64,000 nt of DNA, taken from positions 1 to 64,000 of the forward strand of contig NZ_MSSV01000014.1 of the NCBI RefSeq assembly GCF_002150505.1. Reading direction: 5' to 3'. Of the stretch, positions 47,747-56,387 are shown one piece after another; the stretch's first letter is position 1, and every line of letters begins with the position of its first letter. Position numbers and translations under genes: made by a program. The stretch comes from Algoriphagus ratkowskyi. Its GTDB lineage: Bacteria > Bacteroidota > Bacteroidia > Cytophagales > Cyclobacteriaceae. The notes under the pieces are model-generated. The model worked only from the letters and a program-made list of their open reading frames with translations, was not told the origin of the DNA and did not search any database.

Positions 47747-48672
47747 TATCCTAAGGCCTGTAAAATCTGCGTGTTTTCCAGAAAGTAGTAAATGAAGAAA
47801 GCATTTAGCGAGAGTGCTGAAAAGTAGTTCATTCCCATTGCCCAATTATAATTGGCATATTTAGTAGGATTGAGGCGTATAAAGCTGAACCAAGTCAAGA
47901 AGTATAACATGATCGGAGTCATAGCCGCAAGAAATATCCAAAGCATATCTATTTGATTTCTATTTAGAAAAAACCACGCAAAGGCTGCTCCAGTGATCAT
48001 AAAAACTACAGCAGAAAACAGGAAGGTTCCTTTGATCCCTAACACCAAACTCAAAGTTCTATCTCCTCGACGGCTATCTTCACCATGTTGATACACCTGT
48101 GTCAGCGGATAATTTCCCCATAACATTAAACTAGTCAAAAGCCCTGGAATGAATACGTGAGGTTTGAAAAGAACGTCCCAACTTAAATTGCTAATCCCAG
48201 CATAAGTCATAGCGAATGTGAAGTAACCCTGAAACAAGCCCGCAATAAACCAGCTCATCCATGGATACTTTTTGATGCGGATAGCAGGGTGAGAATACGC
48301 CATACTCACCAATCCATAGAGCAGAATCATGAGTGCAAAGCTAAAATTGATCGTTGCACCAATCCCAATTGCAATCAAGAAAAGTACTAGCGAAATCCAA
48401 TAAAGGTCTTTGGTGACTTTTGGTGGATGTTTCAACCCGCCGATGCTTTCTTCATCCTTGTCAAAGTAGCTATTGTAGCCGTTACTCGATGGATAAAGAA
48501 AAAGATGTAATGCAATGAAGACCCATAAAATTCGAGATTCATTATGATTGGGAGTGAATGCAAGTGCAAAGAAAAACACAGGCATTAAAAATAGTGAAAA
48601 AGAAATCCGGAGGTGCTTAAGACTGGAAAGGGAGATCATAGCGTAATTGAGGGTTGGCTTATAACTTTTCAT
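47743..48672 (-). CDS. UbiA-family prenyltransferase
   Basis: A 309-residue membrane protein with 8-9 helices and the two Asp-rich prenyl-diphosphate motifs of UbiA: NGYNSYFDKDEE (near residue 65) and QHGEDSRRGDRT (near residue 190). It transfers an isoprenoid chain to an aromatic or other acceptor in the membrane. The frame opens 30 bp further up, but MKSYKPTLNYA at 48672 leaves a normal N-terminus. Within a type III PKS locus the likely acceptor is the polyketide, which is inference. Confidence 0.85.
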   Translation of the reverse strand: MKSYKPTLNYAMISLSSLKHLRISFSLFLMPVFFFALAFTPNHNESRILWVFIALHLFLYPSSNGYNSYFDKDEESIGGLKHPPKVTKDLYWISLVLFLIAIGIGATINFSFALMILLYGLVSMAYSHPAIRIKKYPWMSWFIAGLFQGYFTFAMTYAGISNLSWDVLFKPHVFIPGLLTSLMLWGNYPLTQVYQHGEDSRRGDRTLSLVLGIKGTFLFSAVVFMITGAAFAWFFLNRNQIDMLWIFLAAMTPIMLYFLTWFSFIRLNPTKYANYNWAMGMNYFSALSLNAFFIYYFLENTQILQALGY

Positions 48673-48841
48673 TGTAGTTATGGTTATTAAGCATTCCGCC
48701 AATTTAGAGATATTACGTTAACTTGATCAAATCAACTATGCAATGACTCAAACATTTTGGTATCTTTTTGAAAAATGAAAGTAATCTTCCTTCCTAAAAA
48801 CTAAACATGATAGTGATTTCACCGTACCCAAAATCTTCTAT

Positions 48842-49921
48842 ATGAGCATTGGAATTGTAAGCATAGGTTTGGCAAATCCTGGAAATCCAATTGATCAATC
48901 TTCCATAGCCTGCTTTATGCAGAAGGCACATCAATTAAATGAGCTGGATTCTAGAAAATTGAGTTTTCTCTACAGAAAATCTGGAATTTCAACTAGACAC
49001 AGTGTATTGCGTGATTTTGAGAAGTCTGACGCCAAGGACTTTTCATTTTTTCCAAGTACGAAAGATTTTGAACCCTTCCCCAGTACCAAGGCCAGAATGG
49101 AGGTTTTTCGGCAAACTGCGCCGCAACTGTGTGAAGAGGCAGTAAAAAATTGCCTATCTAAAACTGATGTCAATGCATCAGAAATCACCCATTTGATTTT
49201 GGTTTCTTGCACCGGAATGGTCGCTCCTGGGGTTGAGTTAGAATTAATGAGAATGTTGGACCTGGAGGATTCTGTGGAACGCTATTGCGTGCACTTTATG
49301 GGATGCTATGCTGCTTTTACGGGTTTGAAATTAGCGGATAAAATAGTGAAGGCAGAGCCAGATGCTAAAGTACTTATGGTATCTGTGGAGCTCTGTACCT
49401 TACATTTTCAGAAAGAATATGTGGAAGATAATATCCTTGCCAATTCACTTTTTGGAGATGGAGCTGCGGCGGCTTTGGTAATGAAGTCCGAATCTGGCTT
49501 AAAAATCAAATCTTACCTTAGTCAATTACTTCGTGAAGGAGAAAATGATATGGCTTGGGGAATCGGAGATTTCGGTTTTGAGATGCGACTGAGTAAGTAT
49601 ATTCCAACACTTTTAGATCAAGGAATCAATAAATTGAAGAGTAAGTTTGAAGAGAAATTCAAGTTATCCACAATAAACAACTTTGCTATACATCCCGGAG
49701 GGAAGCAGATTCTTCAGAAAGTTCAGGAAGCTTTTGACCTCCCCGCTTCAGCAAATATTCATGCGACAGCGGTGCTAAATCAGTTTGGAAATATGTCATC
49801 TGCAACTATTCTTTTTGTATTGGAGCGAATGATGCACGACGAAGCCATTCGAGGAGAAATTCTTTCAATGGGTTTTGGTCCAGGGCTTACATTAGAAACT
49901 TTACTTTTAGAAAAGGGATGA
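48842..49921 (+). CDS. Type III polyketide synthase
   Basis: A 359-residue chalcone-synthase-like enzyme. The catalytic triad is visible: Cys155 in FMGCYAAFTG, His284 in AIHPGGKQIL and Asn317 in GNMSSATILFVL. SLFGDGAAAALV and the terminal MGFGPGLTLE loop are conserved. It condenses an acyl-CoA starter with malonyl-CoA units into pyrones or resorcinols. The start unit and product cannot be read from sequence. Its stop overlaps the methyltransferase start (ATGA). Confidence 0.93.
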   Translation: MSIGIVSIGLANPGNPIDQSSIACFMQKAHQLNELDSRKLSFLYRKSGISTRHSVLRDFEKSDAKDFSFFPSTKDFEPFPSTKARMEVFRQTAPQLCEEAVKNCLSKTDVNASEITHLILVSCTGMVAPGVELELMRMLDLEDSVERYCVHFMGCYAAFTGLKLADKIVKAEPDAKVLMVSVELCTLHFQKEYVEDNILANSLFGDGAAAALVMKSESGLKIKSYLSQLLREGENDMAWGIGDFGFEMRLSKYIPTLLDQGINKLKSKFEEKFKLSTINNFAIHPGGKQILQKVQEAFDLPASANIHATAVLNQFGNMSSATILFVLERMMHDEAIRGEILSMGFGPGLTLETLLLEKG

Positions 49922-50625
49922 GCAAATTTGCGAAGCGAAGTGAGGAAAAAGAGTTGATGGATGACCTCAATTGCTCAGGGGAGGAACTTAATCAAACGCT
50001 ACGAGAGCTTAAAACTATAAATCGCTGGTTGGGCGGCAACTATGTGACAACATCTGGATTGGAGAAAATTTTTAAACGTTATCCACAAGAATCCTATGCT
50101 GTGGCAGACATTGGATGTGGAGGCGGAGATATGATCCGGGTGATGCATGACTGGGCAAAAAGACAGAAAAAAGAGGTGAACTTTACAGGAATCGATGCAA
50201 ACAGGAACATTATTGACCTCGCGGCGGTTAGATTAGCTGACTTGCCCAAAGTAGCCTGGAGAGCTCAAAATGTTTTCGACACTGGATTTTCATCCGAAAA
50301 AGTGGATATCTCTACGTGTACGCTATTTACACATCATTTTACAGATGGTGAATTAGTAAATCTTCTTCAGTCCCTTCGTGAAAAATCTCGACTTGGTATT
50401 GTGATTAATGACCTTCATCGACATCCATTGGCTTATTATAGTATTAAGTGGCTGACAGGGGTATTTAGTAAATCAAAGATGGTGCAAAATGACGCTGCCT
50501 TATCAGTATTGAGAAGCTTTTCGAGATCAGATTGGGAGAGAATAGCAAAGGCTGCTCAGCTTGACCATGTTGAGGTCAGCTGGCATTGGGCTTTCCGCTG
50601 GCGAGTGATCATTATATTTAAATAA
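49918..50625 (+). CDS. Class I SAM-dependent methyltransferase
   Basis: A 235-residue protein with SAM motif I AVADIGCGGGDMIRVM and the acidic residue of motif II in FTGIDANRNII, then DISTCTLFTHHFTDGEL. It is translationally coupled to the type III PKS gene by a 4-bp overlap. An O- or C-methylation of the polyketide is therefore likely. Confidence 0.88.
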   Translation: MSKFAKRSEEKELMDDLNCSGEELNQTLRELKTINRWLGGNYVTTSGLEKIFKRYPQESYAVADIGCGGGDMIRVMHDWAKRQKKEVNFTGIDANRNIIDLAAVRLADLPKVAWRAQNVFDTGFSSEKVDISTCTLFTHHFTDGELVNLLQSLREKSRLGIVINDLHRHPLAYYSIKWLTGVFSKSKMVQNDAALSVLRSFSRSDWERIAKAAQLDHVEVSWHWAFRWRVIIIFK

Positions 50626-50647
50626 TCAACCAAAACAGTATTTTAAA

Positions 50648-51511
50648 ATGGAAATTTCTCAGGAAACGGTAAATGCATTCTATGAACGCGCAATAGACTT
50701 GGCGTACTTAATTGTTCCAAGAATAATATTTGCCATAATTTTTTATTTCATAGGTAAATTCATTGTAAAAGCCCTACTGAAGGGATTTAAGAATCTTATG
50801 GAAAAAAGGGATACTAATCCATCTCTTAATGAATTTCTATTTGGGTTTATTAAAATAGTCTTATACATCACTTTATTCATGGGGGTGGCGAGTATTTTGG
50901 GAGCCCCATTAGGCTCCACAGTTGCAATATTTGGTGCAGCAGGCTTAGCTATAGGTCTTGCATTGCAAGGTTCTCTATCAAATTTTGCTGGAGGTATTCT
51001 GATTTTAGGTTTTAAACCGTTTGAAGTAGGAAATGTCATCATTGCACAGGGACATACTGGGACAGTTTCTAAAATACAGATTTTATATACGCACCTGATG
51101 ACATTTGATAATTTAGAGGTCGTTATCCCAAATGGTAGTCTGGCTAATTCGGATATCGTGAACATGAGTACGCAAGCGACCAGGAGAACCGAACTTAAAG
51201 TTGGTGTAGCTTATGGAACAAATATTAAGGTGGCAAAGGAAATTTTGCTGAATATCTTTGAGAATGACCCACGTGCCTTAAAGGATCCTGCTCCTTTCGT
51301 AGCTCTTAAAAATTTTGGGGATAGCTCTTTGGATCTGATTGTTAGAGTTTGGGCTAAGTCGAGTGAATTATGGCCAATGCATTTTGACGGAATGGAGGCA
51401 ATTAACACGGAATTTGAAAAGGCTGGAATTGAAATTCCATTCCCTCAACGTGTTGTTCATCAGATTAAGGAAAAGGCAGCTGAAGAAGAATTAAATTCTG
51501 AAGAGGTTTAA
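50648..51511 (+). CDS. MscS-family small-conductance mechanosensitive channel
   Basis: A 287-residue protein with three N-terminal helices. The pore-lining TM3 is conserved (FGAAGLAIGLALQGSLSNFA), followed by the beta domain (GFKPFEVGNVIIAQGHTGTV; VVIPNGSLANSDIVNMS) and the alpha/beta C-terminal domain. It forms a heptameric inner-membrane channel that opens on hypo-osmotic shock. It starts 22 bp after the methyltransferase gene and may be read from the same transcript, without an evident functional link. Confidence 0.93.
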   Translation: MEISQETVNAFYERAIDLAYLIVPRIIFAIIFYFIGKFIVKALLKGFKNLMEKRDTNPSLNEFLFGFIKIVLYITLFMGVASILGAPLGSTVAIFGAAGLAIGLALQGSLSNFAGGILILGFKPFEVGNVIIAQGHTGTVSKIQILYTHLMTFDNLEVVIPNGSLANSDIVNMSTQATRRTELKVGVAYGTNIKVAKEILLNIFENDPRALKDPAPFVALKNFGDSSLDLIVRVWAKSSELWPMHFDGMEAINTEFEKAGIEIPFPQRVVHQIKEKAAEEELNSEEV

Positions 51512-51517
51512 CATCAG

Positions 51518-51547
51518 AAAAAAGGCGATCAAATGATCGCCTTTTTT
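51518..51547. terminator. Bidirectional terminator between mscS-like and nitroreductase-like genes
   Basis: AAAAAAGGCGATC and its complement form a 13-bp stem with a 4-nt loop and T runs on both strands. Confidence 0.88.
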
Positions 51548-51551
51548 GTGT

Positions 51552-52229
51552 TTAGAACTTTTTGATAATCTCATCAAGTGGTTTTCTATGAATATCAGGA
51601 ACGTATGTTTCTGCTTTTGCATAGCCCACTGGGATCAGTAGATAAGGTTTCTCATTGAAAGGCCTTGCCAATATTTCACTTAAAAAATTCATTGGGCTTG
51701 GCGTATGTGTCACAGCTACTAAACCGGCCTGATGTATAGCTGCAATTAAAAATCCACAAGCTATTCCAACAGATTCATTCACATAATAATGCTGTACTTT
51801 TTCGCCATTTTCCATGCCATAGGATTGCTTGAACACTACAATTAAATAAGGAGCTTCTTCTAGAAAGGGCTTTTCCCAGGTAGTACCAAGCGGTTTCAAA
51901 TCAGTTTTCCAGTTATCAGGCATTCGTGAAGAATAGCTGATTTTTTCCTCTTCTTCAGCTGCATCTCTGATCTTCTTTTTAATAGCGGGATTTGATATGA
52001 GGCAAAAAGTCCAAGGCTGCTTATGCGCACCCGAAGGCGCAGTGCTGGCAGTGAGGATGATTTTTTCCACTATTTCTATAGGCACTGGCCTTGGATCAAA
52101 TTCTCTAACTGTTCTTCTTTGATCCATTTCCTGATAAAACTGCTCAGCACGTTGGATCATTTTTTCCTGACTGTGCTGAGGGCGTTCATATCGAACATGC
52201 GCAAAACCCTCAATTAATTTCTTTTCCAT
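51552..52229 (-). CDS. Iodotyrosine-deiodinase-like nitroreductase-family flavoprotein
   Basis: A 225-residue FMN protein. RRTVREFDPRPVP binds FMN phosphate, and TASTAPSGAHKQPWTF is the diagnostic SGAH-type motif of the iodotyrosine deiodinase (IYD) branch. The substrate-lid residues that in human IYD bind the zwitterion of halotyrosine (Glu157, Tyr161, Lys182) have counterparts with identical spacing: Glu95 and Tyr99 in EEKISY, and Lys120 in TTWEKP. ACGFLIAAIHQAGLVAVTHTPSP and the C-terminal PDIHRKPLDEI also match. A reductive dehalogenase of iodo- or bromotyrosine is predicted. The ATG follows directly after the T tract of an upstream terminator. Confidence 0.85.
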   Translation of the reverse strand: MEKKLIEGFAHVRYERPQHSQEKMIQRAEQFYQEMDQRRTVREFDPRPVPIEIVEKIILTASTAPSGAHKQPWTFCLISNPAIKKKIRDAAEEEEKISYSSRMPDNWKTDLKPLGTTWEKPFLEEAPYLIVVFKQSYGMENGEKVQHYYVNESVGIACGFLIAAIHQAGLVAVTHTPSPMNFLSEILARPFNEKPYLLIPVGYAKAETYVPDIHRKPLDEIIKKF

Positions 52230-52235
52230 AAAAAA

Positions 52236-52263
52236 AAACGGCTACCTCGAAAGATAGCCGTTT
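52236..52263 (-). terminator. Terminator after the lipoprotein gene, abutting the deiodinase start
   Basis: AAACGGCTA and TAGCCGTTT pair around a 10-nt loop, with a nine-T run on the minus strand that ends right at the ATG of the next gene. Confidence 0.85.
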
Positions 52264-52285
52264 AGATTTTATTTTTAGAAGGGAA

Positions 52286-53119
52286 TTAGTCTAACGTTAC
52301 TTCTTTAGATCCGCCAGGGTAAATAATTGTAGCCTTTTTATCACATGCGCCAGATCCATAATTTATAGATAAATCCATGCCGTTGTATTTGATTAATAAG
52401 ATTCCTGAATTGGGGGTTGTTACACCTGAATCTATACAGCTTTTTGTGTATACTAAAGGATCAGTAGTAGCTCCTGTATAGGCCATTATCTCACGACTCA
52501 TTCCTGAAACAGTGCCTTTGATCGAAGCTTCGTATCCTTGAGCGTTCAATTTAATAGATCGCTCCTGGTTGCTAGTTAAGGTCATAAAAGTATTGTCCGG
52601 CCAAGTAACTTTACCATTTTGAATAATTACTTCTAGGTTGATTGTGTTGGTTTCTATATTCACTCCTTTGTTTAAAAGTGTTCTGGTTCCTTCTACTTTC
52701 AAACCATCAACTTCATAGCCTTGAAAGGTAGTAGTAACTTTAGCTCCAGGAAATCCAATTTTACCTGTATAAGTCAAAAGCACGATACCTTTTCGTACGG
52801 TACCATTTGTATTAATACAGCTTGTTCCAAAGTCCATTGTGATAGTCTTTTTTGTCTCATCCAAAGTAACCTTGGCACCATCACAAAGTGATGAGGCAGG
52901 TATATTTGCATTTGTTCTTGCGCCGAGACCACTACTGCCTAATACTGTGAGTGTAATATTATCTAAATCTTCAAAGACCCTATTCACTAATGCTTGGTCA
53001 TTGACCACAGACAGGTCAGGCTGAACAGAAGGTGTGTCATTAAATTTATCACAACTCGTTAAAATCATCGCGCTTATAAGTAGCAGCAATAGTAAAGAAG
53101 GATTAATTGTGTTTTTCAT
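52286..53119 (-). CDS. Uncharacterised lipoprotein
   Basis: A 277-residue protein with a lipoprotein signal (lipobox LTSC, Cys23), followed by a beta-rich region with repeated strand pairs (KTITMDFGTSCINTNGTVRKG; VTTTFQGYEVDGLKVEGTRTL) and four Cys that may pair. No known family was recognised. Likely anchored at the outer membrane. A 55-codon gene lies 25 bp upstream on the same strand and probably shares its transcript; a terminator follows. Confidence 0.75.
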   Translation of the reverse strand: MKNTINPSLLLLLLISAMILTSCDKFNDTPSVQPDLSVVNDQALVNRVFEDLDNITLTVLGSSGLGARTNANIPASSLCDGAKVTLDETKKTITMDFGTSCINTNGTVRKGIVLLTYTGKIGFPGAKVTTTFQGYEVDGLKVEGTRTLLNKGVNIETNTINLEVIIQNGKVTWPDNTFMTLTSNQERSIKLNAQGYEASIKGTVSGMSREIMAYTGATTDPLVYTKSCIDSGVTTPNSGILLIKYNGMDLSINYGSGACDKKATIIYPGGSKEVTLD

Positions 53120-53144
53120 AGAATTAATAGTTGATGAGGGACTG

Positions 53145-53312
53145 TTATTTAGGTGATTTCTTAGAGGTATTAGCTGGTTTCTTGGTTTTTCCGCCTACAC
53201 AGCCAATGTTTTGAGTAAAAGGGACGTCATCAGGAAGTATTCCCATGCCTGATGATAAATCCCACTCTTCAGCTGGCGCTGGATCATTCTTTTTAGTTTT
53301 ATTCTTTTCCAT
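53145..53312 (-). CDS. Small peptide gene (55 residues) upstream of the lipoprotein
   Basis: ATG at 53312 to TAA at 53145. The peptide starts with a charged segment (MEKNKTKKNDPAPAEEWD), has a central LSSGMGILPDDVPFTQNIGC core, and ends in a Lys/Thr/Pro-rich tail. It has no signal peptide or membrane helix and one Cys. The start, the 25-bp spacing to the lipoprotein gene and the composition support a real gene. Similar 'GILP.DV..T.NIGC' peptides are recalled from other Bacteroidota, but their function is not known; a modified or secreted peptide is one option. Confidence 0.6.
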   Translation of the reverse strand: MEKNKTKKNDPAPAEEWDLSSGMGILPDDVPFTQNIGCVGGKTKKPANTSKKSPK

Positions 53313-53410
53313 TTCTTAGGTATTTAATCTTCAAACGTGAAAATCTCCTTTAAAATTTTACTCATAGGCAAGGATTGAGCCAATTAGATTTCAAAACATA
53401 TACCAATCCT

Positions 53411-53418
53411 TATCTTTG
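53411..53418 (+). promoter_or_regulatory. -7 box just before the MutS-like gene
   Basis: TATCTTTG fits TAnnTTTG and ends 5 nt before the ATG at 53424, so the transcript would be leaderless if this box is used. No -33 TTG at usual spacing. Confidence 0.35.
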
Positions 53419-53423
53419 GGACA

Positions 53424-55184
53424 ATGAACGTATTTGATTTTGAAAATTCTGGTCTCGAAGAGAAACTTAAAACTGTAAAAAGTAAGGCAGGCTCCTTATC
53501 CTTTTTCAGATTGATAGTCTTCGTCGCAATGATAGGGTTGTTTGTATTGTCAGTTTCTGAAAACCTCCTTTTTTTGGTTGGATTCGTGATTTCAGTGGCT
53601 GCTTTTATTTCTCTAGTAAAAAAATACAATGATCAAAAAGACCAGGAGGCCATTTATTTGGCCTTGAATAAAATGAACCTCAGAACTGAAAAACGGATTG
53701 CTAGAAATCTAAAAGGCCTTGATTCTGGCATTGAATTTCAAGAGAAAACACATCCTTTTTCAAATGATCTGGATCTATTTGGAGATCATTCTCTATTTCA
53801 ACTTTTGAATCACACGGTTTCTAAGAAGGGAAAAGAAAGCTTAGCAGCAAATATCAAATCTCAGTTTGATTTGGGCAAAGCAGAGACTTTGCGTACAGCT
53901 TCTGCTGAGTTGTCCACGAAACCAACATTCCTTCAGGCCATGGAAAGCATAGGGACGGCTTTTTATAATGAAGAAAATACAAACTCCGGTTGGATCAAGT
54001 GGTTGAATGAAGAGGACAAAAGCACGCTTTTGATTCCAATCTTTGCTTATATCGGTCCTCTCGGAGGTTTGACACTTGCTACCTTGATTTATTTAGGCGT
54101 TATACCTGCAGCCTATTTTGGGGTTTGGATTCTGATTGGGATGGTTTTTCTGGGGATGGTTTTTAAACCTTTAGTAAGGGCAGGTGAATCCATTCCTAGT
54201 AGAAATCAGTTGAAAACCTATCGCTATTGGCTAGGAGTTTTGGAACAGGAACAATTGCAATCACCCCTCCTAATGGAGATGCAGCAACCATTTCTTACCA
54301 AAGGGTTCAAAGCATCTACTCTTTTTGATCAGCTGGACAGTTTGGGACTCTGGGCCCAAAACAGGGTAAACCTGCTGTATATTCCTCTGAATTTATTCTT
54401 TTGGACAGATTTGTTTTTATACTTAAGATTAGCTTCCTGGAAGAAGAAACATGGAAATTTAGTTGCTAAAATTCCAGATCAACTAGTCGAGTGGGAAGTT
54501 ATGATTTCTCTAGGGGCATTTGAGAAGGAAGTTGGAGGAAAAGGCAAAATCGTCTCTGTAGAAAAAGGATTGATAGGCAAGGCAGTTTCTCATCCCTTAC
54601 TAAAACCAAGTATAGCTATTCCAAATGATTTCGAAATCGATATAAATAAGCAGTTAATTTTACTTACTGGGGCAAATATGAGCGGGAAAACAACCTTCAT
54701 GCGAACGCTTGGAATTAATTGCGTGTTGGTAAATCTAGGATTGAGCCCCTTTGCACAGGAGTTCGGATTTAGTGGGTTTCAGCTTTATACCAGTATGCGG
54801 AATACGGATAATCTAGGGGAAAGCGTAAGTTCATTTTATGCAGAACTTAGCCGAATCAAGCAATTGATAGATAGAATAGAAAAGGGAGAAGAGATTTTCT
54901 TTCTATTAGATGAAATTCTGAAAGGAACAAATACCGAAGATCGCATAGCTGGGTCGGAAGCATTAATTAGGCAGGTCACCAACACTAGCGCTTTAGGAAT
55001 CATAAGTACGCATGATATAGAACTTGCGGAACTAGAGAAAAGAATGAATACTTTAAAGAATTACAGTTTTCATTCCGAAATCCACGATCAAAATATTGAT
55101 TTTGATTACAAAATAAAACGGGGAGCATGCCCGAGTTTTAATGCGCATAAACTGATGGAATTGATGGGAATTCGCTTTCAGTAG
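53424..55184 (+). CDS. Membrane-anchored MutS-family ATPase
   Basis: A 586-residue protein. It opens with two membrane helices (residues about 28-75, FFRLIVFVAMIGLFVLSV and LLFLVGFVISVAAFISLV), has two more in the middle (about 208-252), then a MutS lever-like helical region, and a C-terminal MutS ABC-type ATPase with Walker A GANMSGKTTF (about 415-424) and Walker B FFLLDEILKGTNTED (about 491-505). The mismatch-recognition and connector domains of MutS1 are absent. It belongs to the short MutS-related group of Bacteroidota with unknown role. Membrane anchoring makes classical mismatch repair unlikely. Confidence 0.85.
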   Translation: MNVFDFENSGLEEKLKTVKSKAGSLSFFRLIVFVAMIGLFVLSVSENLLFLVGFVISVAAFISLVKKYNDQKDQEAIYLALNKMNLRTEKRIARNLKGLDSGIEFQEKTHPFSNDLDLFGDHSLFQLLNHTVSKKGKESLAANIKSQFDLGKAETLRTASAELSTKPTFLQAMESIGTAFYNEENTNSGWIKWLNEEDKSTLLIPIFAYIGPLGGLTLATLIYLGVIPAAYFGVWILIGMVFLGMVFKPLVRAGESIPSRNQLKTYRYWLGVLEQEQLQSPLLMEMQQPFLTKGFKASTLFDQLDSLGLWAQNRVNLLYIPLNLFFWTDLFLYLRLASWKKKHGNLVAKIPDQLVEWEVMISLGAFEKEVGGKGKIVSVEKGLIGKAVSHPLLKPSIAIPNDFEIDINKQLILLTGANMSGKTTFMRTLGINCVLVNLGLSPFAQEFGFSGFQLYTSMRNTDNLGESVSSFYAELSRIKQLIDRIEKGEEIFFLLDEILKGTNTEDRIAGSEALIRQVTNTSALGIISTHDIELAELEKRMNTLKNYSFHSEIHDQNIDFDYKIKRGACPSFNAHKLMELMGIRFQ

Positions 55185-55241
55185 TAAGAAAGCAACGCAA
55201 CTCTTTTCTCTCACTAGCAAATTTTTGAATTTAACAATACT

Positions 55242-56387
55242 ATGTCAATACCATCGCAACCACTCATTTTGGGAGTCCTCGGAGGAGGTCAACTGGGTCG
55301 AATGCTTATACAGTCGGCAATCAATTACAATCAAGATATCCACATTCTTGATCCAGACCCAAATGCACCATGTAAAGATCTCAGCCAGCGTTTCACTGAG
55401 GGTTCACTGAAGGATTTCGACACAGTGTATGCTTTTGGACATAGCTGTGACGTTATTACAGTTGAGATAGAAAGTGTTAATACAGAAGCACTTGAGAAAT
55501 TGCAGCGTGAAGGGAAGAAAGTTTATCCACAGCCACATATTTTAAGTTTAATAAAAGACAAAAGAAAACAAAAACAGTTTTATCAATTGCATGGTATCCC
55601 AACAGCTGATTTTATATTAACAGAAAACAAAGTTGAAGTCATCCATAATTCTGATTTCCTTCCAGCTGTAAATAAATTGGGTAAAGAAGGTTACGATGGA
55701 CGTGGTGTTCAAGTATTGAGAACTACTGCCGATCTGGATAAAGCATTTGATGCACCTGGTCTTTTGGAGAAGTTAATTGACTTCGATAAGGAGATTGCAG
55801 TGACAGTAGTAAGAAATGAATCTGGGGAATTGATAGCTTATCCAGCGGTAGAATGTGCTTTTCATCCTACAGCCAATTTGGTAGAATTCCTTTTTGCTCC
55901 TGCTGAAATCAGTAAAGAAGTCGCAAAAAAAGCTGAGGAAATCGCTAAGGATGTGATTCTTAAATTGGGAATGGTAGGGATCCTTGCTGTAGAAATGTTT
56001 GTGACGAAAGATGGGGAAGTATTGGTCAATGAGGTAGCTCCACGACCACATAATAGTGGACATCATACGATAGAAGCAAACTTCACCTCCCAGTTTGAGC
56101 AACATTTACGTGCGGTAATGAATTGGCCTCTAGGCAATCCAGATTTGAGATGCCCAGCAGCAATGATTAATTTGCTGGGAGAAGATGGTTTTACTGGGCC
56201 AGTTTTGATAGAAGGTCAAGATCAAGCATTGGCTGAAAAGGGTGTATATATCCATATGTACGGAAAGAAAATCACCAAACCATTTAGGAAAATGGGACAT
56301 GTAACTATTCTAGCTGATACAACAGAAGGATTAAAAGAAAAAGCACAACGAATCAAAGAGTTAATTAAAATCAAAGCGGAACAATGA
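55242..56387 (+). CDS. purK: 5-(carboxyamino)imidazole ribonucleotide synthase
   Basis: A 381-residue ATP-grasp enzyme: ILGVLGGGQLGRMLIQSA at the N-terminus, GKEGYDGRGVQVL, and VNEVAPRPHNSGHHTIEA. PurK joins bicarbonate to AIR to make N5-CAIR in purine synthesis. The start ATGTCAATACC at 55242 gives the normal N-terminus. It overlaps purE by 4 bp (ATGA). Confidence 0.96.
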   Translation: MSIPSQPLILGVLGGGQLGRMLIQSAINYNQDIHILDPDPNAPCKDLSQRFTEGSLKDFDTVYAFGHSCDVITVEIESVNTEALEKLQREGKKVYPQPHILSLIKDKRKQKQFYQLHGIPTADFILTENKVEVIHNSDFLPAVNKLGKEGYDGRGVQVLRTTADLDKAFDAPGLLEKLIDFDKEIAVTVVRNESGELIAYPAVECAFHPTANLVEFLFAPAEISKEVAKKAEEIAKDVILKLGMVGILAVEMFVTKDGEVLVNEVAPRPHNSGHHTIEANFTSQFEQHLRAVMNWPLGNPDLRCPAAMINLLGEDGFTGPVLIEGQDQALAEKGVYIHMYGKKITKPFRKMGHVTILADTTEGLKEKAQRIKELIKIKAEQ

